This document shows, piece after piece, positions 6,725 through 14,742 of a DNA stretch of 31,146 nucleotides. The translations under genes and the position numbers were made by a program. Numbering within the stretch: position 1 is the stretch's first letter; each line of letters starts with the position of its first letter. The stretch is taken from NCBI GenBank assembly GCA_023415475.1, contig JAEZKL010000179.1, forward strand, positions 1 through 31,146, in the 5' to 3' direction. The notes below the pieces were generated by a model. The model did no database searches. It was not told the origin of the DNA and saw nothing but the letters and a program-made list of their open reading frames with translations. The DNA comes from Bacillota bacterium. Its GTDB lineage: Bacteria; Bacillota; Clostridia; Lachnospirales; Lachnospiraceae.

Positions 6725-8350
6725 ATGGGCCGGAGTCATCCAATTGAAGTATGGAGTAATAATCAGATTAAGCAAATTGAATGCAGCGAGGACGAAAGTC
6801 TTCTTGACGCTATGCGCCGCCAAGGTATCCCCTACTATTCGGATTGCGGCGGAAGAGGAAGCTGTGGGAAATGTAAAATAAGGATGATCAGTGGCACAAC
6901 AGATCTTAGTCCGGAGGATATTAAAAGATTATCGGTAGAAGAGCAAAGGGAAGGATATCGCTTAGCCTGCAGGGTTTTCCCGGGAGGTGAGCTGGCGATA
7001 GAGCTTGGTGCCTATGAGGAGAGAATAGAGGCTGTTGTTTCCGCGAAGGATATTTCCCCTTACTATCCTTCGAAACAAAATATAGTAGAGGAATATGCGG
7101 TTGCCATCGATCTTGGTACCACGACCCTTGCCTTTCAGATTGTCAACTGCCATACGGGAGAGATTCTAGCATCCCTGTCTTCGATAAATCCGCAGCGCAG
7201 GCTGGGGGCGGATGTGATATCCAGAATGAAGGCTTCCAATGATGGCAAGAGGGAGCAGCTAAGGCAGCTAATCCTCGAATCACTATTAGAGGGAATTGAT
7301 CAATTGAGCAAGGAAGCCTCTATTCCGGTGGAAAAATTACATCATATCACAATCGCAGGAAATACAACCATGATTCATCTATTGATGGGATATTCTTGTG
7401 AAGGGTTGGGAAAGTATCCGTTTCAGCCGGTACGGATCGGTAAAACACAGGAAGAGTTTTCTGTGTTTTTTGGGGAGGTATGGAGGCAAAGAAGAAGTCT
7501 TACGGAAGAAAATGCTGTTGATGAGCAGGTCGGAGCAGAGGTTACGGTTTTGCCCGGCATCTCCGCCTTTGTCGGCAGTGATATAGTTGCCGGACTGGGC
7601 TTGTGCGGATTTGATCATAGGAAGGAAATATGCCTCTTTTTGGATCTGGGTACAAACGGTGAATTGGCGATTGGTAACCGGGACAGGCTTCTGGTAACCT
7701 CCACTGCGGCAGGACCAGCTTTTGAAGGAGGAAATATCTCAATCGGTATGGGCTCTGTTCCCGGTGCAATCAGTAAGCTTTCTCTGAGGGAAGGGAAGCT
7801 TTATACGGAGACCATAAGAGGTCAAAAGCCCATCGGCATATGCGGCACCGGAGTGATCGAGCTCTGTTCTGAGCTGTTAACAGGTGGAATTATGGACGCT
7901 ACCGGATTGCTGCGGGAGGATTACTTTGAGGAGGGCTTCCCGATCTATCAGGAGGATGGAAAACAGCTGAGGTTTCTGCAAAGAGATATTAGAGAATTGC
8001 AGCTGGCTAAGGCAGCAATCCGTGCAGGAATCGAGCTGTTGATCAAAAGCTTCGGGTGTACCTATGAGGCGATTGATACAGTATATTTGGCAGGAGGCTT
8101 CGGATTTGTACTTCCGATAGAGAAGGCGGTGCATATCGGATTGCTTCCGGAACAGCTGAAGGAGAAAATGGTTGCGATCGGAAACAGCTCACTGGCAGGG
8201 GCAAGCCGTTATACAATTGATCAGGAATTTCCGGACAGATTAGATAAGCTGGCAGAAATGGCACAGGAAATTCATATAGCCAACCAGGAGGAATTTCAGG
8301 AATTATATATTCAGCATATGAATTTTGCTCCCGGTGAAGAGGACATATAA
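6725..8350 (+). CDS. RACo-like corrinoid activation protein (2Fe-2S ferredoxin plus ASKHA/DUF4445 domain)
   Basis: This 541-residue protein resembles the reductive activators of corrinoid proteins (RACo and relatives), which use ATP and low-potential electrons to return inactive Co(II) corrinoid to Co(I) in methyl-transfer systems. The N-terminal ferredoxin domain has cysteines near 41, 47, 50 and 82 in the C-x5-C-x2-C...C pattern of a plant-type 2Fe-2S site. A linker follows, then an actin-like ASKHA ATPase from about 125 (AIDLGTTTLAFQ) with a second phosphate motif (LDLGTNGELAIG) and a glycine-rich AGGFGF near the end. The ATG has GGAGAAGTG upstream. No methyltransferase, corrinoid protein or MtvR-like gene is in this window, so its client lies elsewhere. 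The intergenic stretch before it (6590-6724) has no clear promoter. Confidence 0.88.
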   Translation: MGRSHPIEVWSNNQIKQIECSEDESLLDAMRRQGIPYYSDCGGRGSCGKCKIRMISGTTDLSPEDIKRLSVEEQREGYRLACRVFPGGELAIELGAYEERIEAVVSAKDISPYYPSKQNIVEEYAVAIDLGTTTLAFQIVNCHTGEILASLSSINPQRRLGADVISRMKASNDGKREQLRQLILESLLEGIDQLSKEASIPVEKLHHITIAGNTTMIHLLMGYSCEGLGKYPFQPVRIGKTQEEFSVFFGEVWRQRRSLTEENAVDEQVGAEVTVLPGISAFVGSDIVAGLGLCGFDHRKEICLFLDLGTNGELAIGNRDRLLVTSTAAGPAFEGGNISIGMGSVPGAISKLSLREGKLYTETIRGQKPIGICGTGVIELCSELLTGGIMDATGLLREDYFEEGFPIYQEDGKQLRFLQRDIRELQLAKAAIRAGIELLIKSFGCTYEAIDTVYLAGGFGFVLPIEKAVHIGLLPEQLKEKMVAIGNSSLAGASRYTIDQEFPDRLDKLAEMAQEIHIANQEEFQELYIQHMNFAPGEEDI

Positions 8351-8364
8351 GGATAGATGAACGG

Positions 8365-9225
8365 CTATTCTGACTTTGGGATGATAAACATTTCCTTTTG
8401 ATGGGGTACAATACGGCGATACTGAAGCGGTGTGATATGCAGGAGCCTCTTAAAATGCTTATCAAAGGAAGAGGCATCCAGGAAGCCGCAGGAATAAGCA
8501 ATCTCCGACATGGACAGGCCGGTAGCTTCCAGAAGCTGCTGGGACATATTAATCCGGTACTTAGTAAGGTATTCCTTTGGTGATACCCCAAGTTTATTTT
8601 GAAACAGCTTAAAGAGATAGGTACGGTCAATATGCAGATAATTGGAGATATCCGTTATTTTTATATCATAAGCATAATTATTGTGGATATATTCCTTTGC
8701 CTTGGAGAGATAATGCTCGTTCGGCATGGTTCTGCTCGACTCCTTTGGAGGACACATATGGGAAAAGCATTGATAAAGGAGCCCCAGGCATGTAAAATCA
8801 TTGCTTTGCAAATGGTGAAGGGCTTCCATCAAGGACATGAAATCAGTCCAAAGAAGACCATTACTGTAATCCTTGAAGAGGTGACTGGTATGTGACAGAC
8901 CGCAGTTGGTCAGCATGGAATCAACATCAGAGCCATCAAAGCCAATCCAACAATATTCCCAGGGATCAGCTTCTTCTGCTTGGTAAAAGGTGGTGATTCC
9001 CGGATGAATCAGAAAGCCTTCACCTTCATTCACGGAATAGACCTTGCCGCCTACATGGTAGGTTCCTTTTCCCCGGCGGACATAATGCAGCAGATAATGA
9101 GGGCGTATGGCAGGTCCGAAGGAATGAGAGGGGGCACATTCCTGATGACCGCAGTGATATAGAACAAAGGGGCGGTTCGGTTTACTCGGGATATTCAGTT
9201 TTATCTCATTTGGTATGGAATTCAT
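8365..9225 (-). CDS. AraC-family regulator beside melA
   Basis: This 286-residue transcription factor has an N-terminal cupin-like sugar-sensing domain (about residues 20-115, with LLHYVRRGKGTYHVGG) and a C-terminal double helix-turn-helix domain (about 180-280). The second recognition helix region contains the usual SEIAYSCGFLDASSFDKHFKR pattern in shorter parts, ending LQYRR. AAAGGAAAA precedes the ATG. It is transcribed away from the GH4 alpha-galactosidase gene, and such divergent pairs usually mean that the regulator controls its neighbour in response to the sugar, here probably melibiose or raffinose-type galactosides. The ligand is inferred from context only. It converges on the corrinoid-activation gene with only 14 bases between stops. 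Confidence 0.9.
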   Translation of the reverse strand: MNSIPNEIKLNIPSKPNRPFVLYHCGHQECAPSHSFGPAIRPHYLLHYVRRGKGTYHVGGKVYSVNEGEGFLIHPGITTFYQAEEADPWEYCWIGFDGSDVDSMLTNCGLSHTSHLFKDYSNGLLWTDFMSLMEALHHLQSNDFTCLGLLYQCFSHMCPPKESSRTMPNEHYLSKAKEYIHNNYAYDIKITDISNYLHIDRTYLFKLFQNKLGVSPKEYLTKYRINMSQQLLEATGLSMSEIAYSCGFLDASSFDKHFKRLLHITPLQYRRIVPHQKEMFIIPKSE

Positions 9226-9346
9226 AGCGTTTTCCTTTCGAATCAGTCAACAAAACGACAATTATTAGAAACATAAAGCATAGAATCATTTTCCACCAAC
9301 GGATATAATGAAATCATAAAATAATCAAATGAAAAGGAGATACTTT
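9226..9346. promoter_or_regulatory. Divergent control region between the AraC regulator and melA
   Basis: The 121-base gap holds a TATAAT at 9304-9309 oriented towards melA, with no good -35 element 17 bases upstream (TAGAAT). A weak -35 fits activation by the AraC protein. No clear repeated operator was found by eye. Confidence 0.45.
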
Positions 9347-10669
9347 ATGGTTAAAATTACTTTTATGGGTGCCGGAAGTACCGTGTTTGCAAGAAATGTC
9401 CTTGGGGACTGCATGTGTACACCGAGTTTACGTGATGCAGAGATTGCATTATATGATATTGATGAAAAGAGGCTGAATGAGTCTGAGATTATATTAAATG
9501 CAATCAACAAAAATGTCAATTCCTCTCGTGCCACAATTAAAACCTATCTTGGAGTGGAGCAAAGAAGGGAAGCTCTTCGCGACGCAAATTTCGTAGTGAA
9601 TGCCATCCAGGTCGGAGGCTATGATCCCTGTACCATCATAGACTTTGAGATACCGAAGAAATACGGCCTGAAGCAAACTATCGCAGATACCCTTGGTATC
9701 GGTGGAATCATGAGGGGGCTTAGAACGATTCCGGTACTTAAAGATTTTGCAAGAGATATGGAAGAGGTTTGTCCCAATACATTATTCTTAAATTATACTA
9801 ACCCTATGGCTATTCTAACCGGATATATGCAGCGTTACACAAAGATTAAGACTGTGGGCTTGTGCCATAGCGTACAGGTCTGCTCCGGAAAACTTTTAGA
9901 GGGTCTTGGAATGGAGGACAGGGTCGAAGGAAGAAGTGATCTGATTGCCGGTATCAACCACATGGCATGGCTTTTGGATATCAAGGATAAGGATGGCAAG
10001 GATCTGTACCCGGAAATCAAGGCAAGGGCTGCCAAGAAGAATGCAGAGGAAAAGCATAAGGATATGGTACGTTATGAATACATACGTCGTCTGGGATATT
10101 ATTGTACCGAATCCAGTGAGCACAATGCAGAGTACAACCCCTTCTTTATCAAATCCCGTTATCCCCAGTTGATTGAGGATTTCGAAATTCCGTTGGATGA
10201 ATACCCAAGAAGATGTATCAGGCAGATCAAAGGCTGGGAGGAGGAAAAGAATAATATTCTGCAGGACGGTAAAATCACTCACGAGCGTTCCAAGGAATAT
10301 GCCTCTTATATCATGGAAGCCGTTGTAACCAACAAGCCGATCAAAATCGGCGGTAATGTATTAAATACCGGATTGATTGACAATCTGCCCTCCGATGCTT
10401 GTGTAGAGGTGCCTTGCCTTGTGGATGCAGGCGGAGTTAAGCCCTGCCATGTAGGAAAGCTCCCGGTGCAGCTAGCTGCTATGAATATGACCAACATCAA
10501 TCCACAGCTTCTGACCATTGAAGCGGCCGTAACCGGAAAACGTGAGACTATTTATCAGGCTGCAATGCTGGATCCCCATACGGCAGCTGAGCTGTCTATT
10601 GATGATATCGTGGCGATGTGCGACGAATTAATCGCAGCCCACGGAGCATATATGAAGGATTATCAGTAA
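9347..10669 (+). CDS. melA: GH4 alpha-galactosidase (NAD- and Mn-dependent)
   Basis: This 440-residue cytoplasmic enzyme belongs to glycoside hydrolase family 4, which cleaves glycosides by an oxidation-elimination mechanism with NAD+ and a divalent metal. The Rossmann motif FMGAGSTVFARN starts near residue 5. NYTNPMA, then GLCHSVQ (metal-ligand cysteine) and INHMAW (metal-ligand histidine) are all in place, and the Cys/His pair fits the alpha-galactosidase (MelA) branch rather than a guess from the fold. Family members of this branch are about 430-450 residues. I chose ATG 9347, 7 bases after AAAGGAGA; an upstream ATG at 9329 overlaps that ribosome-binding site. It is likely controlled by the divergent AraC regulator. 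No melibiose transporter is next to it. Confidence 0.92.
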   Translation: MVKITFMGAGSTVFARNVLGDCMCTPSLRDAEIALYDIDEKRLNESEIILNAINKNVNSSRATIKTYLGVEQRREALRDANFVVNAIQVGGYDPCTIIDFEIPKKYGLKQTIADTLGIGGIMRGLRTIPVLKDFARDMEEVCPNTLFLNYTNPMAILTGYMQRYTKIKTVGLCHSVQVCSGKLLEGLGMEDRVEGRSDLIAGINHMAWLLDIKDKDGKDLYPEIKARAAKKNAEEKHKDMVRYEYIRRLGYYCTESSEHNAEYNPFFIKSRYPQLIEDFEIPLDEYPRRCIRQIKGWEEEKNNILQDGKITHERSKEYASYIMEAVVTNKPIKIGGNVLNTGLIDNLPSDACVEVPCLVDAGGVKPCHVGKLPVQLAAMNMTNINPQLLTIEAAVTGKRETIYQAAMLDPHTAAELSIDDIVAMCDELIAAHGAYMKDYQ

Positions 10670-10687
10670 ATCGAACTTGCTTACACA

Positions 10688-10715
10688 TACCAGCCCTTAG
10701 TGTCAATAGGGTGGT
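10688..10715 (+). terminator. Hairpin after melA
   Basis: TACCAGCCCT pairs with AGGGTGGTA, with one bulged G and a loop of about 9 bases. Only a weak T-rich tail follows. It could be the first of two stops for melA. Confidence 0.4.
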
Positions 10716-10747
10716 ATTCAATCAAAAAGAACATAGAATTCCTAAAA

Positions 10748-10788
10748 TTTAAACGGTGTTGATTGGTAGTTAATCAACACCGTTTAAA
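10748..10788. terminator. Strong 17-base-pair hairpin between melA and ispF
   Basis: TTTAAACGGTGTTGATT (10748-10764) is the exact reverse complement of 10772-10788, with a 7-base loop. There is no long T-run on the plus strand. It probably separates the melA transcript from ispF; an operator role is also possible because it lies about 30 bases before a TATAAT near 10821. Confidence 0.6.
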
Positions 10789-10881
10789 AGTGTAACTGGA
10801 TTAACCGGTCCATTTGGTGTATAATAACAAAGAAGTTTAGAAATTGATAATCTTATTGATACTTGGAGGAAATTATTATAT

Positions 10882-11433
10882 ATGAGAATAGGAACAGGTT
10901 ATGATGTTCATAAATTGGTCGAGAATCGGGAACTAATCTTGGGAGGGGTAACAATCCCATATGAGAAGGGCTTACTTGGTCATTCCGATGCAGACGTTTT
11001 AATCCATGCGGTTATGGATGCATTACTCGGAGCAGCGGCACTCGGAGATATCGGAAAGCATTTTCCTGATACCGAGGAGGCATACCTGGGAGTATCCAGC
11101 ATAGAATTACTTAAGCATGTGAGGGGGCTTCTGGAAGATAAGCTATATCTGATTGAAAATATCGATGCCACTGTGATTGCCCAGAGACCTAAGCTGGCAG
11201 CTTATATTCCGCTCATGGTAAAGAACATGGCGGAAGCACTTGGAATCGAGGAGGACCGTATCAATGTCAAGGCTACGACTGAAGAAGGACTTGGATTTAC
11301 CGGCGCCGGGCTTGGTATTGCATCGAATGCAGTCTGTTTGCTGGAAAGCATGCAAAACTATCAACTGGATATGACCCCGGGATCCGCTTCCGGCGGTTGC
11401 AGCGGGTGTGGCGGATGCCCCAAGAGCAAATAA
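10882..11433 (+). CDS. ispF: 2-C-methyl-D-erythritol 2,4-cyclodiphosphate synthase with a cysteine-rich tail
   Basis: IspF catalyses the fifth step of the MEP isoprenoid pathway, turning CDP-methylerythritol 2-phosphate into the cyclodiphosphate with release of CMP. The zinc ligands are present: D8 and H10 in GYDVH and H42 in the segment DVLIHA. GHSDADV, DIGKHFPDT, KATTEEGLGFTG and the final helix are typical. The family is usually about 155-160 residues; this one has 183, and the extra tail ends GGCSGCGGCPKSK, with cysteines 173, 176 and 179 spaced CxxCxxC. GGAGG lies upstream of the ATG. In Bacillus ispF sits near the cysE-cysS-mrnC block, as it does here. ispD is not in the window. Confidence 0.96.
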   Translation: MRIGTGYDVHKLVENRELILGGVTIPYEKGLLGHSDADVLIHAVMDALLGAAALGDIGKHFPDTEEAYLGVSSIELLKHVRGLLEDKLYLIENIDATVIAQRPKLAAYIPLMVKNMAEALGIEEDRINVKATTEEGLGFTGAGLGIASNAVCLLESMQNYQLDMTPGSASGGCSGCGGCPKSK

Positions 11434-11441
11434 GAAAGGTA

Positions 11442-11470
11442 TTGACAATTAATTCAAGAATGCATACAAT
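11442..11470 (+). promoter_or_regulatory. Promoter of the cysE T-box operon
   Basis: TTGACA (11442-11447, perfect) and TACAAT (11465-11470, one mismatch) are 17 bases apart. Transcription should start near 11477, just before the T-box leader. Confidence 0.85.
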
Positions 11471-11476
11471 ATGCAA

Positions 11477-11735
11477 TATATAGATATAAAAAGCGATGAA
11501 CGGAAAAGTAGCTCATAACGAAAGTATCAGAGATAGAATGTCACCGGCTGAAAGCATTCTTTACGAAACTATGAGGGAAGTGCATCCGGGAGCTGGTTCG
11601 GTGAGGCGGTTGCTTAGCTGGACACGGTAACAGCCGTTATCTGTTTCAAGATGTGAGCAAGTCTGAATTGCTTACAAATAGAGTGGAACCGCGTATTTCA
11701 CCGCCTCTATGTATAGGGGGCGGTGTTTTTGATTC
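11477..11735 (+). promoter_or_regulatory. T-box leader, cysteine-specific
   Basis: The conserved T-box sequence AGAGTGGAACCGCG is at 11680-11693. The upstream part contains the features of stem I, including AGTA and an AGAGATAGAATG segment. On the returning strand the specifier region reads GGAAGTGCATCCGG, and the TGC at 11581-11583 is a cysteine codon, fitting cysE and cysS downstream. The leader ends in a terminator (11699-11730), which competes with an antiterminator formed with the T-box bases. Uncharged tRNA-Cys should stabilise the antiterminator and switch on the operon. The specifier call is by position and context, not by a computed fold. Confidence 0.9.
11699..11730 (+). terminator. 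T-box regulated terminator
   Basis: CACCGCC pairs with GGCGGTG, extended by wobble pairs towards the loop, and is followed by TTTTT. It starts 6 bases after the T-box motif, the standard arrangement. Confidence 0.9.
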
Positions 11736-11796
11736 AATCCGACGAAATACGCGTATGTGTTTTCATTGATTATTATTTCTCAAAGGGGATGTAAAT

Positions 11797-12519
11797 ATGG
11801 GGTTTATTAAATATATTAAAGAGGAAATGCAGATAATTAAAGAAAGAGATCCTGCAATTAAGACACCATTTGAGGTCTTTCTCTATCCGAGCTTTCGAGC
11901 CATCATAAGATATCGAATTGCCCATTATTTATACGTAAGAAAGCATTATTTTCTTGCCAGATGGTATTCTCAACGGACGGTAAGAAAGACCGGTATTGAG
12001 ATACATCCGGGAGCTACGATCGGTAAAGGTCTTTTTATTGATCATGGTTATGGAGTTGTAATCGGTGAGACCGCGATTGTCGGAGATAATGTTACTTTAT
12101 ATCAGGGAGTTACCCTCGGAGGTACCGGTAAAGAACGTGGAAAAAGGCATCCGACCGTAGGCAATAATGTTATGATCAGTGCCGGTGCGAAGATACTTGG
12201 CTCCTTTACTATCGGTGAAAACTCTAAGATTGGTGCTGGCTCCGTAGTACTGTCAGAGGTACCGCCGAACTCAACAGTGGTCGGAGTACCAGGAAGAGTT
12301 GTAAAGATGAATGATGTCAGAGTTCCCAGAGAAGATATGGATCAGGTTCATCTGCCTGACCCTGTTATGAAGGAGATGGTCTGCCTTCAGAATGAGAATA
12401 TCTGTCTGAGAACAGAGCTTAAGAGAATGTATAGTAAATTTGACGAGTTGGAGAAGAAAGTATCTGAGAGTATGCCCTTGGCTAATCAGGAAGAGAAGGA
12501 ACAGCTGATGAAGCGTTGA
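11797..12519 (+). CDS. cysE: Serine O-acetyltransferase
   Basis: CysE transfers acetyl from acetyl-CoA to serine, making O-acetylserine for cysteine synthesis. The N-terminal helical part (residues 1-65) is followed by a left-handed beta-helix of hexapeptide repeats (about 66-165) with the catalytic D82-H83 in FIDHGYG and H118 in KRHPT. The glycine-rich loop GGTGKERGKRHP is typical. At 240 residues it is somewhat longer than short Gram-positive CysE proteins (about 215-220); the extra C-terminal 60 residues look helical and charged, possibly a short coiled coil. AAAGGGGATG precedes the ATG. It is the first gene behind the cysteine T-box. The usual feedback inhibition by cysteine cannot be judged from sequence. 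Confidence 0.95.
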   Translation: MGFIKYIKEEMQIIKERDPAIKTPFEVFLYPSFRAIIRYRIAHYLYVRKHYFLARWYSQRTVRKTGIEIHPGATIGKGLFIDHGYGVVIGETAIVGDNVTLYQGVTLGGTGKERGKRHPTVGNNVMISAGAKILGSFTIGENSKIGAGSVVLSEVPPNSTVVGVPGRVVKMNDVRVPREDMDQVHLPDPVMKEMVCLQNENICLRTELKRMYSKFDELEKKVSESMPLANQEEKEQLMKR

Positions 12520-12560
12520 TGTGTAAAGAAACAGGTGAATCTGCATCAGGATATAAAATA

Positions 12561-12598
12561 TACGTGGAGGAGGCACCTCCGAATCAATATATCACGTA
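12561..12598 (+). other. Hairpin between cysE and cysS
   Basis: TACGTG (12561-12566) pairs with CACGTA (12593-12598), enclosing GGAGG/CCTCC (about 12568-12580). The true ribosome-binding site of cysS (TTGGAGGAAG) starts just after it, so the hairpin would not cover that site but could act as a processing or pausing point. Confidence 0.4.
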
Positions 12599-12614
12599 AG
12601 TTGGAGGAAGAAAC

Positions 12615-14018
12615 ATGAGAATCTATAATACCTTAACTCAGAAGAAAGAAGAATTTATTCCCTTAGAGGAAGGAAAGGTAAGAATGTACGTCTGCGGACC
12701 TACGGTGTACAACTATATTCATATCGGTAATGCCAGGCCGGTAATTGTATTTGATTCCTTCCGCAGATACCTGGAGTATCTCGGATATCAGGTGAATTTT
12801 GTGTCGAATTTCACTGATGTGGATGATAAGATTATTAAGAAGGCAAACGATGAGGGAGTCCTGCCAAGTGAGATTTCAGAGCGTTATATCAAGGAGTTCC
12901 GTACCGATACGGAGGCGCTCAATGTCAGGGAGGCTACGATTCATCCCAAGGCTACAGAAGAAATCGAAGGTATGATAGAGATGATCAGTGATTTGATTAA
13001 GAAAGGCCATGCCTATGAGAAAAACGGAACCGTATACTTTAAGACCAGAAGCTTTCCGGAGTATGGGAAGCTTTCCAAGAAGAAAATCGATGATTTGGAA
13101 GCGGGTGCACGTATAGCAGTAAGTGATGAAAAGGAAGATCCGATGGATTTCGTACTTTGGAAGCCGAAGAAGGAGGGTGAACCCTCCTGGCCGTCTCCCT
13201 GGAGTGACGGAAGACCGGGTTGGCATATCGAATGTTCCGTCATGAGCAGAAAATATCTTGGCGAGCAGATCGATATCCATGCCGGCGGAGAGGATCTTGT
13301 ATTTCCCCATCATGAAAATGAGATTGCACAGAGTGAAGCCTGCAATGAGAAGGAATTTGCAAGATACTGGATGCATAATGCATTCTTAAACATCGACAAT
13401 AAGAAGATGTCAAAATCCGAAGGCAACTTCTTTACGGTACGTGAGATCTGCGAGCAGTATGATCCTCAGGTGGTTCGCTTCTTTATGCTGAATTCCCATT
13501 ACCGCAGTCCTCTCAATTTCAGTAAGGAGCTGATGGAAGCAGCCAAGAATTCCTTGACCAGAATCCTGACTGCAGCAGGTCAATTGGAATTTCTCTTATC
13601 CGGTGATACGTTGTCAGGCGGGGAAGTGACGGCTCAGGAAGAGAAGCTACTCGTAGAGGTAGAAGGCCTGCAGGGTAAGTATAAGGCGGCCCTGGATGAT
13701 GACTTTAACACAGCCGATGCAATTGCTGCAATCTTCGAATTGGTGAAGCTGGCCAATTCCAATTGCAATTATGAGAGTACCAAGGCTTTTGTTCAGACTG
13801 TCTATGACCTCATTGCAAAGCTTTGTGATATCCTTGGTATTAACACAAAGAAGGAAGAGGAAATGCTAGATGAGGATATCGAGAGGCTGATAGAAGAACG
13901 TCAGGCAGCCAGAAAGAATAAGAACTTTGCAAGATCGGATGAAATAAGAAATCTGTTATTGGAAAAGGGTATTCTGTTAGAGGATACCAGAGAAGGGGTA
14001 AGATGGAGAAGGAGTTAA
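12615..14018 (+). CDS. cysS: Cysteinyl-tRNA synthetase
   Basis: CysRS is the class I synthetase that charges tRNA-Cys with cysteine. It has 467 residues, normal for the family. The zinc site is visible as C27 (in VCGPTVYN), C207 (in HIECSVM), H232 and E236 (in FPHHENE). The class I motifs are HIGN at 36-39 and KMSKS at 264-268. The C-terminal DALR-like helical domain extends to the end. The ATG follows GGAGGAAG. The gene is under the same cysteine T-box as cysE, and its stop codon overlaps the start of mrnC by 16 bases, which suggests translational coupling. Confidence 0.97.
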   Translation: MRIYNTLTQKKEEFIPLEEGKVRMYVCGPTVYNYIHIGNARPVIVFDSFRRYLEYLGYQVNFVSNFTDVDDKIIKKANDEGVLPSEISERYIKEFRTDTEALNVREATIHPKATEEIEGMIEMISDLIKKGHAYEKNGTVYFKTRSFPEYGKLSKKKIDDLEAGARIAVSDEKEDPMDFVLWKPKKEGEPSWPSPWSDGRPGWHIECSVMSRKYLGEQIDIHAGGEDLVFPHHENEIAQSEACNEKEFARYWMHNAFLNIDNKKMSKSEGNFFTVREICEQYDPQVVRFFMLNSHYRSPLNFSKELMEAAKNSLTRILTAAGQLEFLLSGDTLSGGEVTAQEEKLLVEVEGLQGKYKAALDDDFNTADAIAAIFELVKLANSNCNYESTKAFVQTVYDLIAKLCDILGINTKKEEEMLDEDIERLIEERQAARKNKNFARSDEIRNLLLEKGILLEDTREGVRWRRS

Positions 14019-14464
14019 ATAGTTCAAGGTCTGATATTGGGATAGCCGGGTATCTTAAGAATGTCCTGGGGCTTCCGGAGACTGATATTAAATCCTACTC
14101 CCCTCTGACATTGGCTTTTATCGGAGACTCTATCTTTGATCTGATTATCCGAACAAGTGTAGTGGAAAGCGGTAACGCACCGGTCAATAAGCTTCATAAG
14201 CGATGCTCTAAGCTGGTTCAAGCTACTGCTCAGGCTGAACTGTATCATACGATTAAGGAACAGCTCACAGAGGAGGAGAGCACGATATTTAAGAGGGGAC
14301 GTAATGCCAAGTCCTTTACCTCGGCTAAGAATGCCGGAGTAGTGGAATATCGTACGGCCACCGGTCTGGAAGCACTGATGGGATATCTGTATCTGACCGA
14401 TCAGATGGATCGACTGTTAGAGCTGATTGAACCGCAAATTAACAAAATGGTAAGTATTTTGTAA
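14003..14464 (+). CDS. mrnC: Mini-ribonuclease III
   Basis: Mini-III is a small RNase III without a double-stranded RNA-binding domain that trims the ends of 23S rRNA precursor in Firmicutes. The 153 residues hold the catalytic core: LAFIGDSIFDLIIR near 37-50 includes the acidic metal ligand D42, and YRTATGLEALMGYLYL carries the second acidic site (the E in LEAL). The ATG lies inside the end of cysS with GGTAAG-type spacing upstream. The cysE-cysS-mrnC order is known in Bacillus, where rlmB (an rRNA methylase) follows; here no rlmB follows and a secreted nucleotidase comes next instead. Confidence 0.93.
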   Translation: MEKELNSSRSDIGIAGYLKNVLGLPETDIKSYSPLTLAFIGDSIFDLIIRTSVVESGNAPVNKLHKRCSKLVQATAQAELYHTIKEQLTEEESTIFKRGRNAKSFTSAKNAGVVEYRTATGLEALMGYLYLTDQMDRLLELIEPQINKMVSIL

Positions 14465-14572
14465 GAAATCTGCCACTAAATTGACTTATTAATTTTTTAA
14501 AATAACACTAGGATGTGAAACACTGGCATTAGTGACTAATATTAGTAAATGGATTTCTATAGAGTAATAAAA

Positions 14573-14670
14573 TCGGAAGAACCTAATCCAACCTGTCATA
14601 GTTTTCATGCATCCATGTCTTCACTACATGAAAACCTTAGGGAAGTAGTTAGGTTTCTTCCGAATTTTTT
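14573..14670. terminator. Branched stem-loop and T-run after mrnC
   Basis: TCGGAAGAACCTAA (14573-14586) pairs with TTAGGTTTCTTCCGA (14649-14663) with one bulge. Inside it, GTTTTCATG (14601-14609) is the exact reverse complement of 14627-14635. A T-run follows at 14665-14670. The whole is about 98 bases, much larger than a simple terminator, so it may be a terminator with an extra arm or the end of a small RNA. The rest of the 278-base gap (14465-14572 and 14671-14742) has no gene that I can see. Confidence 0.65.
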
Positions 14671-14742
14671 AATCATGCAAGTGAATTGGTATATCAATTC
14701 ATCTTGTTGATATAGAGCTCCGATTACGGGCAAGGAGGTAAC

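Noticed and set aside
8043..8630. 195-codon minus-strand frame
   Set aside because: It lies antisense to the end of the corrinoid activator and overlaps the AraC gene in another frame; its composition is proline- and serine-rich without any family pattern.
12876..13376. 166-codon minus-strand frame
   Set aside because: Antisense inside cysS; the cysS reading is unambiguous.
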